DNA of 64,000 nt, taken from the NCBI GenBank assembly GCA_029721435.1, contig CM056584.1, forward strand, positions 8,762,395-8,826,394. The letters run 5' to 3'. This document shows positions 11,629-24,581 of the stretch, piece after piece. Both the position numbers and the translations under genes were made by a program. Position 1 is the stretch's first letter. Each line of letters starts with the position of its first letter. This DNA is from Gymnothorax reevesii (lineage: Eukaryota > Chordata > Actinopteri > Anguilliformes > Muraenidae). The notes below the pieces were generated by a model. The model saw nothing but the letters and a program-made list of their open reading frames with translations, did no database searches and was not told the origin of the DNA.

Positions 11629-14600
11629 CATACTGTACATGTCCTCTATGATGGGAGTATGAGATCAGATGGCTTTTCAGCTTAACCCTGCTTGTGTAAA
11701 ATGGAAATTTAATGACTTTCATGTTTAAATGCTAATGCTAACATGCTAATGCTAGCGATCTAATGTGAGTGCTAATATCTGGTCATTTTCATACTGTACG
11801 TGTCCTCTATGATGTTAATAGGAGATCAGATGGCATTTCAGCTTAACCCTGCTTGTGTAAAATGGAAATTTAGTGACGTTCATGTTTGAATGCTAATGCT
11901 AACATGCTAATGCTAGCGATCTAATGTGAGTGCTAATATCTGGTCATTTTCATACTTTACGTGTCCTCTATGATGTTAATAGGAGATCAGATGGCATTTC
12001 AGCTTAACCCTGCTTGTGTAAAATGGAAATTTAGTGAGGTTAATGTTTGAATGCTGATGCTAACATGCTAATGCTAGCGATCTAATGTGAGTGCTAATAT
12101 CTGGTCATTTTCATACTGTACGTGTCCTCTATGATGGGAGTATGGGATCAGAAGGCATTTCAGCTTAACCCTGCTTGTGTAAAATGGAAATTGAGTGAAG
12201 TTAATGTTGGAATACTAATGCTAACATGCTTATGCTAGCAATCTATTGTGAGTGCCTATATCTGATGATTTTCATACTGTACGTGTCCTCTATGATTGGA
12301 GTATGGGATCAGATGGCATTTCAGCTTAACCCTGCTTGTGTAAAATAGAAATTGAGTGACGTTAATGTTTGAATGCTAATGCTAACATGCTAATGCTAGC
12401 GATCTAATGTGAGTGCTAATATCTGGTCATTTTCATACTACACGTATCCTCTATGATGTTCGTAGGAGATCAGATGGCATTTCAGCTTAACCCTTCTTGT
12501 TTAAAATGGAAATTGAGTTATGTTAATGTTTAAATGCTAATGCTAACATGCTAATGCTAGCGCTCTAATGTGAATGCTAATATGTGGTCATTTTTATACA
12601 GTACGTGTCCTCTATGATGTTAATAGGAGATCAGATGGCATTTCAGCTTAACCCTGCTTGTGTAAAATGGAAATTTAGTGATGTTAATGTTTGAATGGTA
12701 ATGCTAACATGCTAATGCTAGCGATCTAATGTGAGTGCTAATATCTGGTCATTTTCATACTATACGTGTCCTTTATGATGTTAATAGGAGATCAGATGGC
12801 ATTTCAGCTTAACCCTTGTGTAAAATGGAAATTGAGTGATGTTAATGTTTAAATGCTAATGCTAACATGCTAATGCTAGCGCTCTAATGTGAGTGCTAAT
12901 ATCTGGTCATTTTCATACTGTACATGTCCTCTATGATGGGAGTATGAGATCAGATGGCTTTTCAGCTTAACCCTGCTTGTGTAAAATGGAAATTTAATGA
13001 CGTTCATGTTTGAATGCTAATGCTAAAATGCTAATGCTAGCGATCTAATGTGAGTGCTAATATCTGGTCATTTTCATACTATACGTGTCCTCTATGATGT
13101 TAATAGGAGATCAGATGGCATTTCAGCTTAACCCTTCTTGCGTAAAATGGAAATTGAGTGATGTTAATGTTTAAATGCTAATGCTAACATGCTAATGCTA
13201 GCTATCTAATGTGAGTTCTAATATCTGGTCATTTTCATACTATACGTGTCCTCTTTGATGTTAATAGGAGATCAGATGGCATTTCAGCTTAACCCTTCTT
13301 GTTTAAAATGGAAATTGAGTGATTTTAATGTTTAAATGCTAATGCTAACATGCTAAAGCTAGCAATCTAATGTGAGTGCTAATACCTGGTCATTTTCATA
13401 CTGTACGTGTCCTCTATGATGAGAATATGGGATCAGATGGCATTTCAGCTTAACCCTGTTTGTGTAAAATGGAAATTGAGTGATGTTAATGTTTAAATGC
13501 TAATGCTAACATGCTAATGCTAGCGATCTAATGTGAGTGCTAATATCTGGTCATTTTCATACTGTACATGTCCTCTATGATGTTAATAGGAGATCAGATG
13601 GCATTTCAGCTTTACCCTTCTTGTATAATAAAAAAATTGAGTAATGTTAATGTTTAAATGCTAAAGCTAACATGCTAATGCTAGCGATCTAATGTGAGTT
13701 CTAATATCTGGTCATTTTCATACTGTATGTGTCCTCTATGATGTTAATCGGAGATCAGATGGCATTTCAGCTTCACCCTTCTTGTGTAAAATGTAAATTG
13801 AGTGACATTAATGTTTTAATACTAATGCTAACATGCTAATGCTAGCGATCTAATGTGAGTGCTAATATCTGGTCATTTTCATACTGTAAGTGTCCTCTAT
13901 GATGTTAGTATGAGATCAGATGGCATTTCTGCTTCACCCTTCTTGTATTATAAGCAACTTGGGTAATGTTAATGTTTCAATGCTAATGCTAACATGCTGA
14001 TGCTAACATGCTAATGCTAGCAATCTAATGTGAGTGCTAATACCTGGTCATTTTCATACTGTACATGTCCTCTATGATGGGAGTATGGGATCAGATGGCA
14101 TTTCAGCTTAACCATGCTTGTGTAAAATAGAAATTGAGTGACGTTAATGCTTGAATGCTAATGCTAACATGCTAATGCTAGCGATCTAATGTGAGTGCTA
14201 ATATCTGGTCATTTTCATACTGTAAGTGTCCTCTATGATGTTAGTATGAGATCAGATGGCATTTCTGCTTCACCCTTCTTGTATTATAAGCAACTTGGGT
14301 AATGTTAATGTTTCAATGCTAATGCTAACATGCTGATGCTAACATGCTAATGCTAGCAATCTAATGTGAGTGCTAATACCTGGTCATTTTCATACTGTAC
14401 ATGTCTTCTATGATGGGAGTATGGGATCAGATGGCATTTCAGCTTAACCCTGCTTGTGTAAAATGGAAATTGAGTGATGTTGTTTGAATGCTAATGCTAA
14501 CATGCTAATGCTAGCGATCTAATGTGAGTGCTAATACCTCGTCATTTTCATACTGTACATGTCCTCTATGATGGGAGTATGAGATCAGATGGCTTTTCAG

Positions 14601-15031
14601 CTTAACCCTGCTTGTGTAAAATGGAAATTGAGTGACATTAATGTTTGAATGCTAATGCTAACATGCTAATGCTAGCGATCTAATGTGAGTTCTAATATCT
14701 GTTTATTTTCATACCATACGTGTCCTTTATGATGTTAATAGGAGATCAGATGGCATTTCAGCTTTACCCTGCTTGTGTACAATGGAAATTTAGTGACGTT
14801 AATGTTTGAATGCTAATGCTAACATGCTAATGCTAGCGATCTAATGTGAGTGCTAATATCTGGTCATTTTCATACTACACGTGTCCTCTATGATGTTCAT
14901 AGGAGATCAGATGGCATTTCAGCTTAACCCTTCTTGTTTAAAATGGAAATTGAGTTATGTTAATGTTTAAATGCTAATGCTAACATGCTAATGCTAGCGC
15001 TCTAATGTGAGTGCTAATATCTGGTCATTTT
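11629..15031 (+). repeat. 3403-bp, 21-monomer unit, first copy
   Basis: The unit contains A6-A10, then an A22-like monomer with TTCGTAGG, then on to A15-A22, ending in an A22/A5 hybrid at 14871-15031. It recurs immediately downstream at 15032. Private variants pair up at fixed spacing: GAATGGTAATG (12693 and 15935), TAATGCTTGAATG (14147 and 17389) and CCTCGTCA (14537 and 17779), each 3242 bp apart. The A8 marker pair (12033 and 15436) is 3403 bp apart. Confidence 0.9.
14871..15031 (+). repeat. Hybrid monomer A22/A5 at the 3.4-kb junction
   Basis: The unit starts as A22 (CTACACGTG, TTCATAGG, GTTTAAAATGG, GAGTTATG) but ends with the A5 or A25 tail (GCGCTCTAATGTGAGTGC) instead of the A22 tail (GTGAATGC). 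It is followed directly by an A6 unit. It is the junction between the two copies of the 3.4-kb unit and marks where exchange produced the duplication. Confidence 0.85.
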
Positions 15032-18000
15032 CATACTGTACATGTCCTCTATGATGGGAGTATGAGATCAGATGGCTTTTCAGCTTAACCCTGCTTGTGT
15101 AAAATGGAAATTTAATGACTTTCATGTTTAAATGCTAATGCTAACATGCTAATGCTAGCGATCTAATGTGAGTGCTAATATCTGGTCATTTTCATACTGT
15201 ACGTGTCCTCTATGATGTTAATAGGAGATCAGATGGCATTTCAGCTTAACCCTGCTTGTGTAAAATGGAAATTTAGTGACGTTCATGTTTGAATGCTAAT
15301 GCTAACATGCTAATGCTAGCGATCTAATGTGAGTGCTAATATCTGGTCATTTTCATACTTTACGTGTCCTCTATGATGTTAATAGGAGATCAGATGGCAT
15401 TTCAGCTTAACCCTGCTTGTGTAAAATGGAAATTTAGTGAGGTTAATGTTTGAATGCTGATGCTAACATGCTAATGCTAGCGATCTAATGTGAGTGCTAA
15501 TATCTGGTCATTTTCATACTGTACGTGTCCTCTATGATGGGAGTATGGGATCAGAAGGCATTTCAGCTTAACCCTGCTTGTGTAAAATGGAAATTGAGTG
15601 AAGTTAATGTTTGAATGCTAATGCTAACATGCTAATGCTAGCGATCTAATGTGAGTGCTAATATCTGGTCATTTTCATACTACACGTATCCTCTATGATG
15701 TTCGTAGGAGATCAGATGGCATTTCAGCTTAACCCTTCTTGTTTAAAATGGAAATTGAGTTATGTTAATGTTTAAATGCTAATGCTAACATGCTAATGCT
15801 AGCGCTCTAATGTGAATGCTAATATGTGGTCATTTTTATACAGTACGTGTCCTCTATGATGTTAATAGGAGATCAGATGGCATTTCAGCTTAACCCTGCT
15901 TGTGTAAAATGGAAATTTAGTGATGTTAATGTTTGAATGGTAATGCTAACATGCTAATGCTAGCGATCTAATGTGAGTGCTAATATCTGGTCATTTTCAT
16001 ACTATACGTGTCCTTTATGATGTTAATAGGAGATCAGATGGAATTTCAGCTTAACCCTTGTGTAAAATGGAAATTGAGTGATGTTAATGTTTAAATGCTA
16101 ATGCTAACATGCTAATGCTAGCGCTCTAATGTGAGTGCTAATATCTGGTCATTTTCATACTGTACATGTCCTCTATGATGGGAGTATGAGATCAGATGGC
16201 TTTTCAGCTTAACCCTGCTTGTGTAAAATGGAAATTTAATGACGTTCATGTTTGAATGCTAATGCTAAAATGCTAATGCTAGCGATCTAATGTGAGTGCT
16301 AATATCTGGTCATTTTCATACTATACGTGTCCTCTATGATGTTAATAGGAGATCAGATGGCATTTCAGCTTAACCCTTCTTGCGTAAAATGGAAATTGAG
16401 TGATGTTAATGTTTAAATGCTAATGCTAACATGCTAATGCTAGCTATCTAATGTGAGTTCTAATATCTGGTCATTTTCATACTATACGTGTCCTCTTTGA
16501 TGTTAATAGGAGATCAGATGGCATTTCAGCTTAACCCTTCTTGTTTAAAATGGAAATTGAGTGATTTTAATGTTTAAATGCTAATGCTAACATGCTAAAG
16601 CTAGCAATCTAATGTGAGTGCTAATACCTGGTCATTTTCATACTGTACGTGTCCTCTATGATGAGAATATGGGATCAGATGGCATTTCAGCTTAACCCTG
16701 TTTGTGTAAAATGGAAATTGAGTGATGTTAATGTTTAAATGCTAATGCTAACATGCTAATGCTAGCGATCTAATGTGAGTGCTAATATCTGGTCATTTTC
16801 ATACTGTACATGTCCTCTATGATGTTAATAGGAGATCAGATGGCATTTCAGCTTTACCCTTCTTGTATAATAAAAAAATTGAGTAATGTTAATGTTTAAA
16901 TGCTAAAGCTAACATGCTAATGCTAGCGATCTAATGTGAGTTCTAATATCTGGTCATTTTCATACTGTATGTGTCCTCTATGATGTTAATCGGAGATCAG
17001 ATGGCATTTCAGCTTCACCCTTCTTGTGTAAAATGTAAATTGAGTGACATTAATGTTTTAATACTAATGCTAACATGCTAATGCTAGCGATCTAATGTGA
17101 GTGCTAATATCTGGTCATTTTCATACTGTAAGTGTCCTCTATGATGTTAGTATGAGATCAGATGGCATTTCTGCTTCACCCTTCTTGTATTATAAGCAAC
17201 TTGGGTAATGTTAATGTTTCAATGCTAATGCTAACATGCTGATGCTAACATGCTAATGCTAGCAATCTAATGTGAGTGCTAATACCTGGTCATTTTCATA
17301 CTGTACATGTCCTCTATGATGGGAGTATGGGATCAGATGGCATTTCAGCTTAACCCTGCTTGTGTAAAATAGAAATTGAGTGACGTTAATGCTTGAATGC
17401 TAATGCTAACATGCTAATGCTAGCGATCTAATGTGAGTGCTAATATCTGGTCATTTTCATACTGTAAGTGTCCTCTATGATGTTAGTATGAGATCAGATG
17501 GCATTTCTGCTTCACCCTTCTTGTATTATAAGCAACTTGGGTAATGTTAATGTTTCAATGCTAATGCTAACATGCTGATGCTAACATGCTAATGCTAGCA
17601 ATCTAATGTGAGTGCTAATACCTGGTCATTTTCATACTGTACATGTCTTCTATGATGGGAGTATGGGATCAGATGGCATTTCAGCTTAACCCTGCTTGTG
17701 TAAAATGGAAATTGAGTGATGTTGTTTGAATGCTAATGCTAACATGCTAATGCTAGCGATCTAATGTGAGTGCTAATACCTCGTCATTTTCATACTGTAC
17801 ATGTCCTCTATGATGGGAGTATGAGATCAGATGGCTTTTCAGCTTAACCCTGCTTGTGTAAAATGGAAATTGAGTGACATTAATGTTTGAATGCTAATGC
17901 TAACATGCTAATGCTAGCGATCTAATGTGAGTTCTAATATCTGTTTATTTTCATACCATACGTGTCCTTTATGATGTTAATAGGAGATCAGATGGCATTT

Positions 18001-18273
18001 CAGCTTTACCCTGCTTGTGTACAATGGAAATTTAGTGACGTTAATGTTTGAATGCTAATGCTAACATGCTAATGCTAGCGATCTAATGTGAGTGCTAATA
18101 TCTGGTCATTTTCATACTACACGTGTCCTCTATGATGTTCATAGGAGATCAGATGGCATTTCAGCTTAACCCTTCTTGTTTAAAATGGAAATTGAGTTAT
18201 GTTAATGTTTAAATGCTAATGCTAACATGCTAATGCTAGCGCTCTAATGTGAATGCTAATATGTGGTCATTTT
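15032..18273 (+). repeat. 3242-bp, 20-monomer second copy of the 3.4-kb unit
   Basis: This is the tandem second copy of the preceding unit. It shares the private variants listed there but is exactly one monomer (161 bp) shorter, because A9 and A10 are fused at 15515-15675. The end differs from the first copy: here the A22 type keeps its normal tail (GTGAATGCTAATATGTGG) and continues into A23, while the first copy ends in a hybrid. Confidence 0.9.
15515..15675 (+). repeat. Hybrid monomer A9/A10
   Basis: The left part has the A9 hallmarks GGGATCAGAAGG and GTGAAGTTAATG. The right part has the A10 ending TTGAATGCTAATG with a normal GCGATC tail, and lacks the A9 words CATGCTTATG and TATTGTGAG. 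The switch lies within GTTAATGTT near 15605. It explains the one-monomer difference between the two copies of the 3.4-kb unit. Confidence 0.87.
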
Positions 18274-19894
18274 TATACTGTACGTGTCCTCTATGATGTT
18301 AATAGGAGATCAGATGGCATTTCAGCTTAACCCTGCTTGTGTAAAATGAAAATTTAGTGACGTTAATGTTTGAATGCTAATGCTAACATGCTAATGCTAG
18401 CGATCTAATGTGAGTGCTAATATCTGGTCATTTTCATACTATACGTGTCCTTTATGATGTTAATAGGAGATCAGATGGCATTTCAGCTTAACCCCTGTGT
18501 AAAATGGAAATTGAGTGATGTTAATGTTTAAATGCTAATGCTAACATGCTAATGCTAGCGCTCTAATGTGAGTGCTAATATCTGGTCATTTTCATACTGT
18601 ACATGTCCTCTATGATGGGAGTATGAGATCAGATGGCTTTTCAGCTTAACCCTGCTTGTGTAAAATGGAAATTTAATGACTTTCATGTTTGAATTCTAAT
18701 GCTAACATGCTAATGCTAGCGATCTAATGTGAGTGCTAATATCTGGTCATTTTCATACTATACGTGTCCTCTATGATGTTAATAGGAGATCAGATGGCAT
18801 TTCAGCTTAACCCTTCTTGTGTAAAATGGAAATTGAGTGATGTTAATGTTTAAATGCTAATGCTAACATGCTAATGCTAGCTATCTAATGTGAGTTCTAA
18901 TATCTGGTCATTTTCATACTATACGTCTCCTCTTTGATGTTAATAGGAGATCAGATCGCATTTCAGCTGAACCCTTCTTGTTTAAAATGGAAATTGAGTG
19001 ATTTTAATGTTTTAATGCTAATGCTAACATGCTAATGCTAGCAATCTAATGTGAGTGCTAATATCTGGTCATTTTCATACTGTACATGTCCTCTATGATG
19101 TTAATAGGAGATCAGATGGCATTTCAGCTTTACCCTTCTTGTATAATAAAAAAATTGAGTAATGTTAATGTTTAAATGCTAAAGCTAGCATGCTTATGCT
19201 AGCGATCTAATGTGACTTCTAATATCTGGTCATTTTCATACTGTACGTGTCCTCTATGATGTTCATCGGAGATCAGATGGCATTTCAGCTTCACCCTTCT
19301 TGTGTAAAATGGAAATTGAGTGACATTAATGTTTTAATACTAATGCTAACATGCTAATGCTAGCGATCTAATGTGAGTGCTAATATCTGGTCATTTTCAT
19401 ACTGTACGTGTCCTCTATGATGGGAGTATGGGATCAGATGGCATTTCAGCTTAACCCTGCTTGTGTAAAATAGAAATTGAGTGACGTTAATGTTTGAATG
19501 CTAATGCTAACATGCTAATGCTAGCGATCTAATGTGAGTGCTAATATCTGGTCATTTTCATACTGTAAGAGTCCTCTATGATGTTAGTATGATATCAGAT
19601 GGCATTTCTCCTTCACCCTTCTTGTATTATAAGCAAATTGAGTAATGTTAATGTTTCAATGCTAATGCTAACACGCTGATGCTAACATGCTAATGCTAGC
19701 AATCTAATGTGAGTGCTAATACCTGGTCATTTTCATACTGTACATGTCTTCTATGATGGGAGTATGGGATCAGATGGCATTTCAGCTTAACCCTGCTTGT
19801 GTAAAATGGAAATTGAGTGACGTTAATGTTTGAATGCTAATGCTAACATGCTAATGCTAGCGATCTAATGTGAGTGCTAATATCTGGTCATTTT
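18274..19894 (+). repeat. Ten-monomer linking block
   Basis: The order is A23, A24/A25-like, A26-like with GAATTCTAATG, a CTATACG unit with GCTATC, a CTCTTTG unit with CAGATCGCATTT and CTGAACCC, an A7-run unit with TGTGACTTC, a GTTCATCGG unit, an AAAATAGAA unit, a TAGTATGATATC unit with three 14-mers, and an A28-like unit. The CAGATCGC unit and its neighbour share private variants with 30.7-31.4 kb at a constant offset of 11802 bp. The 1621-bp length equals 10 monomers plus 14 minus 3. Confidence 0.83.
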
Positions 19895-22800
19895 CATACT
19901 GTACGTGTCCTCTATGATGTTAATAGGAGATCAGATGGCATTTCAGCTTAACCCTTCTTGTATAATAAAAAAATTGAGTAATGTTAATGTTTAAATGCTA
20001 ATGCTAACATGCTAATGCTAGAGATCTAATGTCAGTTCTAATATCTGGTCATTTCCATACTCTACCTGTCCTCTATGATGTTAATAGGAGATCAGATGAC
20101 ATTTCAGCTTAACCCTTCTTGTGTAAAATGGAAATTGAGTGACATTAATGTTTTAATACTAATGCTAACATACTAATGCTAGCGATCTAATGTGAGTGCT
20201 AATATCTGGTCATTTTCATACGGTAAGTGTCCTCTATGATGGGAGTATGGGATCAGATGGCATTTCAGCTTAACCCTTCTTGTGTAAAATGGAGATTGAG
20301 TGATGTTAATGTTTAAATGCTAATGCTAACATGCTAAAGCTAGCTATCTAATGTGAGTTCTAATATCTGGTCATTTTCATACTATACGTGTCCTCTATGA
20401 TGTTAATAGGAGATCAGATGGCATTTCAGCTTAACCCTGCTTGTGTAAAATGGAAATTTAGTGACGTTAATGTTTGAATGCTAATGCTAACATGCTAATG
20501 CTAGCGATCTAATGTGAGTGCTAATACCTGGTCATTTTCATACTGTACATGTCCTCTATGATGGGAGTATGAGATCAGATGGCTTTTCAGCTTAACTCTG
20601 CTTGTGTAAAATGGAAATTTAATGACGTTCATGTTTTAATGCTAATGCTAACATGATAATGCTAGCAATCTAATGTGAGTGCTAATATCTGGTCATTTTC
20701 ATACTATACGTGTCCTCTAGGATGTTAATAGGAGATCAGATGGCATTTCAGCTTAACCCTTCTTGTTTAAAATGGAAATTGAGTGATGTTAATGTTTAAA
20801 TGCTAATGCTAACATGTTGATACTAGCGCTCTAATGTGAGTGCTAATATCTGGTCATTTTCATACTGTACGTGTCCTCTATGATGGGAATACGGGATCAG
20901 ATGGCATTTCAGCATAACCCTGTTTGTGTAAAATGGAAATTGAGTGATGTTAATGTTTAAATGCTAATGCTAAATGCTAATGCTAGCGATCTAATGTGAG
21001 TGCTAATATCTGGTCATTTTCATACTGTACGTGTCGTCTATGATGTTAATAGGAGATCAGATGGCATTTCAGCTTAACCCTTCTTGTATAATAAAAAAAT
21101 TGAGTAATGTTAATGTTTAAATGCTAAAGCTAACATGCTAATGCTAGCGATCTAATGTGAGTTCTAATATCTGGTCATTTTCATACTGTATGTGTCCTCT
21201 ATGATGTTAATCGGAGATCAGATGGCATTTCAGCTTCACCCTTCTTGTGTAAAATGTAAATTGAGTGACATTAATGTTTTAATACTAATGCTAACATGCT
21301 AATGCTAGCGATCTAATGTGAGTGCTAATATCTGGTCATTTTCATACTGTAAGTGTCCTCTATGATGTTAGTATGAGATCAGATGGCATTTCTGCTTCAC
21401 CCTTCTTGTATTATAAGCAACTTGGGTAATGTTAATGTTTCAATGCTAATGCTAACATGCTGATGCTAACATGCTAATGCTAGCAATCTAATGTGAGTGC
21501 TAATACCTGGTCATTTTCATACTGTATATGTCCTCTATGATGGGAGTATGGGATCAGATGGCATTTCAGCTTAACCCTGCTTGTGTAAAATAGAAATTGA
21601 GTGACGTTAATGTTTGAATGCTAATGCTAACATGCTAATGCTAGCGATCTAATGTGAGTGCTAATATCTGGTCATTTTCATACTGTAAGTGTCCTCTATG
21701 ATGTTAGTATGAGATCAGATGGCATTTCTGCTTCACCCTTCTTGTATTATAAGCAACTTGGGTAATGTTAATGTTTCAATGCTAATGCTAACATGCTGAT
21801 GCTAACATGCTAATGCTAGCAATCTAATGTGAGTGCTAATACCTGGTCATTTTCATACTGTACATGTCTTCTATGATGGGAGTATGGGATCAGATGGCAT
21901 TTCAGCTTAACCCTGCTTGTGTAAAATGGAAATTGAGTGATGTTGTTTGAATGCTAATGCTAACATGCTAATGCTAGCGATCTAATGTGAGTGCTATTAC
22001 CTGGTCATTTTCATACTGTACATGTCCTCTATGATGGGAGTATGAGATCAGATGGCTTTTCAGCTTAACCCTGCTTGTGTAAAATGGAAATTGAGTGACA
22101 TTAATGTTTGAATGCTAATGCTAACATGCTAATGCTAGCGATCTAATGTGAGTTCTAATATCTGTTTATTTTCATACCATACGTGTCCTTTATGATGTTA
22201 ATAGGAGATCAGATGGCATTTCAGCTTTACCCTGCTTGTGTACAATGGAAATTTAGTGACGTTAATGTTTGAATGCTAATGCTAACATGCTAATGCTAGC
22301 GATCTAATGTGAGTGCTAATATCTGGTCATTTTTATACTACACGTATCCTCTATGATGTTCATAGGAGATCAGATGGCATTTCAGCTTAACCCTTCTTGT
22401 TTAAAATGGAAATTGAGTTATGTTAATGTTTAAATGCTAATGCTAACATGCTAATGCTAGCGCTCTAATGTGAATGCTAATATGTGGTCATTTTTATACT
22501 GTACGTGTCCTCTATGATGTTAATAGGAGATCAGATGGCATTTCAGCTTAACCCTGCTTGTGTAAAATGAAAATTTAGTGACGTTAATGTTTGAATGCTA
22601 ATGCTAACATGCTAATGCTAGCGATCTAATGTGAGTGCTAATATCTGGTCATTTTCATACTATACGTGTCCTTTATGATGTTATTAGGAGATCAGACGGC
22701 ATTTCAGCTTAACCCCTGTGTAAAATGGAAATTGAGTGATGTTAATGTTTAAATGCTAATGCTAACATGCTAATGCTAGCGCTCTAATGTGAGTGCTAAT

Positions 22801-23454
22801 ATCTGGTCATTTTCATACTATACGTGTCCTTTATGATGTTAATCGGAGATCAGATGGCATTTCAGCTTAACCCTTGTGTAAAATGGAAATTGAGTGATGT
22901 TAATGTTTAAATGCTAATGCTAACATGCTAATGCTAGCGCTCTAATGTGAGTGCTAATATCTGGTCATTTTCATACTGTACATGTCCTCTATGATGGGAG
23001 TATGAGATCAGATGGCTTTTCAGCTTAACCCTGCTTGTGTAAAATGGAAATTTAATGACTTTCATGTTTAAATGCTAATGCTAACATGCTAATGCTAGCG
23101 ATCTAATGTGAGTGCTAATATCTGGTCATTTTCATACTGTACGTGTCCTCTATGATGTTAATAGGAGATCAGATGGCATTTCAGCTTAACCCTGCTTGTG
23201 TAAAATGGAAATTTAGTGACGTTCATGTTTGAATGCTAATGCTAACATGCTAATGCTAGCGATCTAATGTGAGTGCTAATATCTGGTCATTTTCATACTT
23301 TACGTGTCCTCTATGATGTTAATAGGAGATCAGATGGCATTTCAGCTTAACCCTGCTTGTGTAAAATGGAAATTTAGTGAGGTTAATGTTTGAATGCTGA
23401 TGCTAACATGCTAATGCTAGCGATCTAATGTGAGTGCTAATATCTGGTCATTTT
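19895..23454 (+). repeat. HOR family A, third long copy lacking A5-A10
   Basis: The order is A1-A4, A11-A26, A7, A8. The rare A1 marker CTAGAGATCT is at 20018, 15367 bp from the second copy. The A24 marker CAGACGG at 22693 is 14579 bp from the second copy. The change of 788 bp equals loss of A5-A10 (949 bp) offset by A12 and A13 being separate here (161 bp). The deletion boundary is an A4/A10 hybrid monomer at 20378-20538. The total of 3560 bp fits 22 monomers. Confidence 0.9.
20378..20538 (+). repeat. Hybrid monomer A4/A10
   Basis: It begins as A4 (CTATACGTG, GTTAATAGG, ATTTAGTGACG) and ends with the A10 tail (GTGCTAATACC), and it is followed directly by A11. Six monomers present between A4 and A11 in the other copies are absent. 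Monomer length is preserved at 161 bp. Confidence 0.85.
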
Positions 23455-24581
23455 CATACTGTACGTGTCCTCTATGATGGGAGTATGGGATCAGAAGGCA
23501 TTTCAGCTTAACCCTGCTTGTGTAAAATGGAAATTGAGTGAAGTTAATGTTGGAATACTAATGCTAACATGCTTATGCTAGCAATCTATTGTGAGTGCCT
23601 ATATCTGATGATTTTCATACTGTACGTGTCCTCTATGATTGGAGTATGGGATCAGATGGCATTTCAGCTTAACCCTGCTTGTGTAAAATAGAAATTGAGT
23701 GACGTTAATGTTTGAATGCTAATGCTAACATGCTAATGCTAGCGATCTAATGTGAGTGCTAATACCTGGTCATTTTCATACTGTACATGTCCTCTATGAT
23801 GGGAGTATGAGATCAGATGGCTTTTCAGCTTAACTCTGCTTGTGTAAAATGGAAATTTAATGACGTTCATGTTTTAATGCTAATGCTAACATGATATTGC
23901 TAGCGATCTAATGTGAGTGCTAATATCTGGTCATTTTCATACTATACGTGTCCTCTAGGATGTTAATAGGAGATCAGATGGCATTTCAGCTTAACCCTTC
24001 TTGTTTAAAATGGAAATTGAGTGATGTTAATGTTTAAATGCTAATGCTAACATGCTGATGCTAGCGCTCTAATGTGAGTGCTAATATCTGGTCATTTTCA
24101 TAATGTACGTGTCCTCTATGATGGGAATATGGGATCAGATGGCATTTCAGCATAACCCTGTTTGTGTAAAATGGAAATTGAGTGCCGTTAATGTTTAAAT
24201 GCTAATGCTAACATGCTAATGCTAGCGATCTAATGTGAGTGCTAATATCTGGTCATTTTCATACTGTACATGTCCTCTATGATGTTAATAGGAGATCAGA
24301 TGGCATTTCAGCTTAACCCTTCTTGTATAATAAAAAAATTGAGTAATGTTAATGTTTAAATGCTAAAGCTAACATGCTAATGCTAGCGATCTAATGTGAG
24401 TTCTAATATCTGGTCATTTTCATACTGTATGTGTCCTCTATGATGTTAATCGGAGATCAGATGGCATTTCAGCTTCACCCTTCTTGTGTAAAATGGAAAT
24501 TGAGTGACATTAATGTTTTAATACTAATGCTAACATGCTAATGCTAGCGATCTAATGTGAGTGCTAATATCTGGTCATTTT
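23455..24581 (+). repeat. 1127-bp seven-monomer duplication, first copy
   Basis: This is A9-A15 as one block. It is repeated immediately downstream. The markers CAGAAGG (23492 and 24619) and ATATTGC (23894 and 25021) are both 1127 bp apart, exactly 7 x 161. Reading the two copies side by side, the only difference I noticed is CATAATGTACG (near 24100) against CATACTGTACG. The rare words GATATTGC and GTGCCGTTAATG occur in both copies. Confidence 0.92.
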
